Below the pieces are notes generated by a model. The model was not told where the DNA came from and did not search any database. It saw only the letters and a list, made by a program, of their open reading frames with translations. The translations under genes were made by a program, and so were the position numbers. Shown here in pieces: positions 7,587 through 8,914 of a stretch of 8,914 bases of DNA. This DNA is from Alphaproteobacteria bacterium. Its GTDB lineage: Bacteria; Pseudomonadota; Alphaproteobacteria; Micropepsales; Micropepsaceae. Each line of letters starts with the position of its first letter. The first letter of the stretch is position 1. The DNA is taken from NCBI GenBank assembly GCA_947373775.1, contig CANBZE010000055.1, positions 1 to 8,914 on the forward strand, given 5' to 3'.

Positions 7587-8030
7587 CTACTGACAGGTAT
7601 GTATCTTGAGGCCCGGCGGCAGTTTCGTGGCCGTGTCGCTGCACGCGACGTTGAGCTGCTTCTGAGTCAAGCCTTTGACCTTGGTCAGGTCGGTGCCCAG
7701 GAAGGATGTGATCGAGGTGCCCGCGCCGGTCAGGTCGGCGCCGTCCATCTTGGCGCCGGCGAGATTGGCGCCCGACAGTTCGGCGCCCCGGAAGCTGACG
7801 CCGGTGAAGTTGGCGAAGGACATGCACATCAAGGTGGCGTTGGCGCCGGTGAAATCGGCCCCGTGCAGGTCATGTTCCTTGACGCAGGTATTGGTCAGGT
7901 CGGCCCCGGCCAGGTTGCACCCGACGCAGTCCACGATGCCGCCATGGATCTTGGCCACGGCGGCGGGGTCCGCCGCGCGGGCGGAAACGGCCAAAAGCCA
8001 AAGAAAGAGCAGGGCGAAGGCGGCGCGCAT
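7587..8030 (-). CDS. Secreted pentapeptide-repeat protein
   Basis: The protein is 147 residues. The N-terminus has a clear signal peptide with a hydrophobic core AFALLFLWLLAV and cleavage predicted after ARA (residue 19), giving export to the periplasm. Residues about 38-118 form roughly fourteen consecutive five-residue repeats of the A(D/N)LxG type (for example ADLTN, ADFTG, ANLAG, AKMDG, ADLTG), which should fold as a right-handed quadrilateral beta helix. A DCVGC motif (34-38) precedes the repeats. The tail has KQLNVACSDTATKLPPGLKIHTC, a cap found in other exported pentapeptide proteins. Six cysteines (35, 38, 49, 69, 130, 146) could form disulfides. The gene converges on the PH-domain gene with a 33-bp gap. 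Specific function is unknown; the signal peptide argues against a cytoplasmic gyrase-protecting (Qnr-like) role. Confidence 0.9.
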   Translation of the reverse strand: MRAAFALLFLWLLAVSARAADPAAVAKIHGGIVDCVGCNLAGADLTNTCVKEHDLHGADFTGANATLMCMSFANFTGVSFRGAELSGANLAGAKMDGADLTGAGTSITSFLGTDLTKVKGLTQKQLNVACSDTATKLPPGLKIHTCQ

Positions 8031-8056
8031 GGCGGCAAGGTGGGGCCGCGAAGGTT

Positions 8057-8066
8057 ACCAATTGGT
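8057..8066. promoter_or_regulatory. Perfect 10-bp palindrome ACCAATTGGT between divergent genes
   Basis: ACCAATTGGT is a perfect inverted repeat located between the start of the minus-strand pentapeptide gene (8030) and the plus-strand small gene (8120). It is AT-rich against a GC-rich background and could be an operator for a dimeric regulator. No convincing promoter boxes are seen around it, and a site this short can arise by chance. Confidence 0.25.
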
Positions 8067-8119
8067 TGACGAGCCCCAGAACAACCGGAACGGGTACCGG
8101 CACCCCGCGTTTCCATCCG

Positions 8120-8311
8120 ATGCAGGCCCCTGGCCCAGACACGGCTCTCAGAATGCGCGCCCTCGCGGCACGTTTGCGCGCGCATGCGGCCGAGACCAGC
8201 ATCGATCATTTTCGCCATATGTTCGAAGCGGCCGCGTCGGAACTGGAAGAAAATGCCCTGGATGCCGAGAGCCGTGCCCGGTTTCGCGAAACGCTGAACC
8301 TGGCGACCTAG
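8120..8311 (+). CDS. Small helical hypothetical protein
   Basis: I do not recognise a named family. From ATG 8120 the product is 63 residues, ending with NLAT. After a short N-terminal stretch it is strongly predicted to be helical and charged: RMRALAARLRAHAAE, then FRHMFEAAASELEENALDAE, resembling the many short two-helix proteins of alphaproteobacteria built around a LRxxA...A.ELE pattern. The start is uncertain. A TTG at 8066 preceded by GAAGG (8050-8054) would add 18 low-complexity residues (TGTGTGT), and ATG 8153 would give 52 residues. None of the ATG choices has a good ribosome site. The stop overlaps the stop of the convergent KTSC gene within CTAG. Confidence 0.6.
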   Translation: MQAPGPDTALRMRALAARLRAHAAETSIDHFRHMFEAAASELEENALDAESRARFRETLNLAT

Positions 8312-8514
8312 ATTTCCCGGTACGCAAAGCGGTCGCGGATATGGGTGTTGAAATAGGCGCCCAGCGAATCCGAAAACAGCAGGCTGTCATAAATCTCTTC
8401 CGGCACCTCGTCATAGACATAGGTGCGCCCCGAACTGCGGAACGTCGCTATCAGCGTATGGGCGTCGGAATCGTAGCTTACCTGCTCGATGGCGCTGGAT
8501 TGCACATAGGTCAT
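8308..8514 (-). CDS. KTSC-domain protein
   Basis: A 68-residue protein covering the whole KTSC domain, so called from a resemblance to a lysyl-tRNA synthetase C-terminal segment. It shows the family pattern: VQSSAIEQVSYD at the start, then TLIATFRSSGRTYVYDEVPEEIYDSL (split here as TLIATFRSSGRTYVYDEV and PEEIYDSL), and the closing SLGAYFNTHIRDRFAYR. Members are small cytoplasmic proteins without an established function. The ATG at 8512-8514 is the only sensible start. No Shine-Dalgarno is visible: the sequence just upstream on the coding strand is CGTTACAAAACC, and 12 nt further up is the T-run of the nrdJ terminator. The gene therefore needs its own nearby promoter, read-through, or leaderless translation. 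Its stop overlaps that of the convergent small gene (CTAG, 8308-8311). Confidence 0.88.
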   Translation of the reverse strand: MTYVQSSAIEQVSYDSDAHTLIATFRSSGRTYVYDEVPEEIYDSLLFSDSLGAYFNTHIRDRFAYREI

Positions 8515-8526
8515 GGTTTTGTAACG

Positions 8527-8553
8527 AAAAAAGGCGCGGATTGCTCCGCGCCC
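8527..8553 (-). terminator. Strong intrinsic terminator of nrdJ
   Basis: GGCGCGGA (8533-8540) and TCCGCGCC (8545-8552) form a perfect 8-bp stem around a 4-base loop. Read on the minus strand, the hairpin is followed at once by six T (complement of 8527-8532), the classic intrinsic layout, 26 nt after the nrdJ stop. On the plus strand it is followed by CTTTT (8553-8557), so it may also stop transcripts arriving from the small plus-strand gene. Confidence 0.9.
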
Positions 8554-8559
8554 TTTTGA

Positions 8560-8570
8560 GACAGTCTGTC
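8560..8570. repeat. Short inverted repeat GACAG-T-CTGTC
   Basis: A perfect 5-1-5 inverted repeat lies between the nrdJ stop codon and its terminator. It could be an operator half-pair or just a chance palindrome. It lies upstream of the KTSC gene on the minus strand, where a promoter for that gene would have to be. Confidence 0.3.
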
Positions 8571-8578
8571 GAATTATT

Positions 8579-8914
8579 TCAGGAACAACCCGATGTGGAA
8601 CCGCAGGTATTGCACTTCATGCAGGTACCGTTGCGCACCAGGGTGAAGTTTCCGCATGCACCGCAATTGTCGCCTTCAAAGCCCTTGAGCCTGGCTTCGG
8701 CCGCCCGTGCCGCGCGGGTATCCCGCGCCGCTGGCTTGATGTTCATCGCCGCTTCCAGGCTCGCAACCTGGGCGCTGACGGTGTTGAGGGTGGCTTCCAC
8801 CCCGGCGCGGATTTCCGACAGGTCCAGATCGATGTCATTGCCGGGCGCGAACATCTCCTCATGGAAATGCTCGTCTTCCGCCAGCATCTTGGGTGCGGCG
8901 CCGCCCTTGACCAT
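8579..8914 (-). CDS. nrdJ: Vitamin B12-dependent (class II) ribonucleotide reductase, C-terminal end (partial at right edge)
   Basis: Only the last 111 residues are present; the Met at the edge is internal, since the family is roughly ten times longer. The enzyme reduces ribonucleotides to deoxyribonucleotides with adenosylcobalamin, without needing oxygen. The visible part has an acidic linker, a helical segment (IRAGVEATLNTVSAQVASLE), an alanine/arginine-rich linker and a cysteine-rich tail. In the tail, C84xxC87, C98xxC101 and C104 followed by GSTSGC110 form the typical NrdJ ending GNFTLVRNGTCMKCNTCG. The paired CxxC motifs look like a zinc ribbon, and the last cysteines are expected to act in relaying reducing power to the active site. 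The gene ends with TGA (complement of 8579-8581) and a strong terminator. Confidence 0.94.
   Translation of the reverse strand: MVKGGAAPKMLAEDEHFHEEMFAPGNDIDLDLSEIRAGVEATLNTVSAQVASLEAAMNIKPAARDTRAARAAEARLKGFEGDNCGACGNFTLVRNGTCMKCNTCGSTSGCS

Noticed and set aside
7675..8559. Plus-strand open frame of 294 codons across the pentapeptide and KTSC region
   Set aside because: It runs antisense to two proteins with clear family signatures, crosses the terminator and has no recognisable domain. The plus-strand frame at 7563-8069 fails for the same reason.
1..8914. tRNA, rRNA, CRISPR array, transposase, integrase or toxin-antitoxin pair
   Set aside because: Looked for on both strands by eye. No cloverleaf, spaced repeat array, insertion-sequence ends or typical mobile-element protein was recognised. 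Adjacent small genes at 8120-8514 are convergent and of unrelated types, not a toxin-antitoxin layout.

Overview
The window is GC-rich, densely packed bacterial chromosome. Three things point to an alphaproteobacterium: the family of the lipoprotein-like protein at the left edge, the split P-protein (GcvPA plus GcvPB) behind a tandem glycine riboswitch, and a class II (B12-dependent) ribonucleotide reductase. A Rhizomicrobium/Micropepsaceae-like lineage is possible, but that is a guess and nothing here fixes the genus.

Layout. (1) 1-2364, plus strand: the 3' part of a lipoprotein-family gene with an in-frame internal duplication, overlapping argS (arginyl-tRNA synthetase) by ATGA. (2) 2365-2698: a regulatory leader with a good sigma70-type promoter, a two-aptamer glycine riboswitch and a short possible expression platform. 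(3) 2699-7553, plus strand: a tight operon gcvT-gcvH-gcvPA-gcvPB, followed with no gap by a two-helix membrane PH-domain gene. The GcvPA/GcvPB heterodimer decarboxylates glycine, GcvH carries the aminomethyl group on a lipoyl lysine, and GcvT passes the one-carbon unit to tetrahydrofolate. Glycine sensed by the leader RNA should therefore switch on the enzymes that break it down. The L-protein (lpd) and glyA are not in the window. (4) 7587-8914: small accessory genes on both strands. These are a secreted pentapeptide-repeat protein (minus), an unrecognised small helical protein (plus), a KTSC-domain protein (minus), a strong terminator, and the C-terminal end of the B12-dependent ribonucleotide reductase NrdJ (minus), which runs off the right edge.

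Most of the window is ordinary housekeeping sequence, and I see no convincing new multi-gene system. The points most worth a second look are the duplicated module with a buried lipobox in the first gene, an ArgRS whose HIGH signature reads AVHH, the PH-domain gene attached to a glycine-controlled operon, and the KTSC gene that starts just after a terminator with no visible Shine-Dalgarno.
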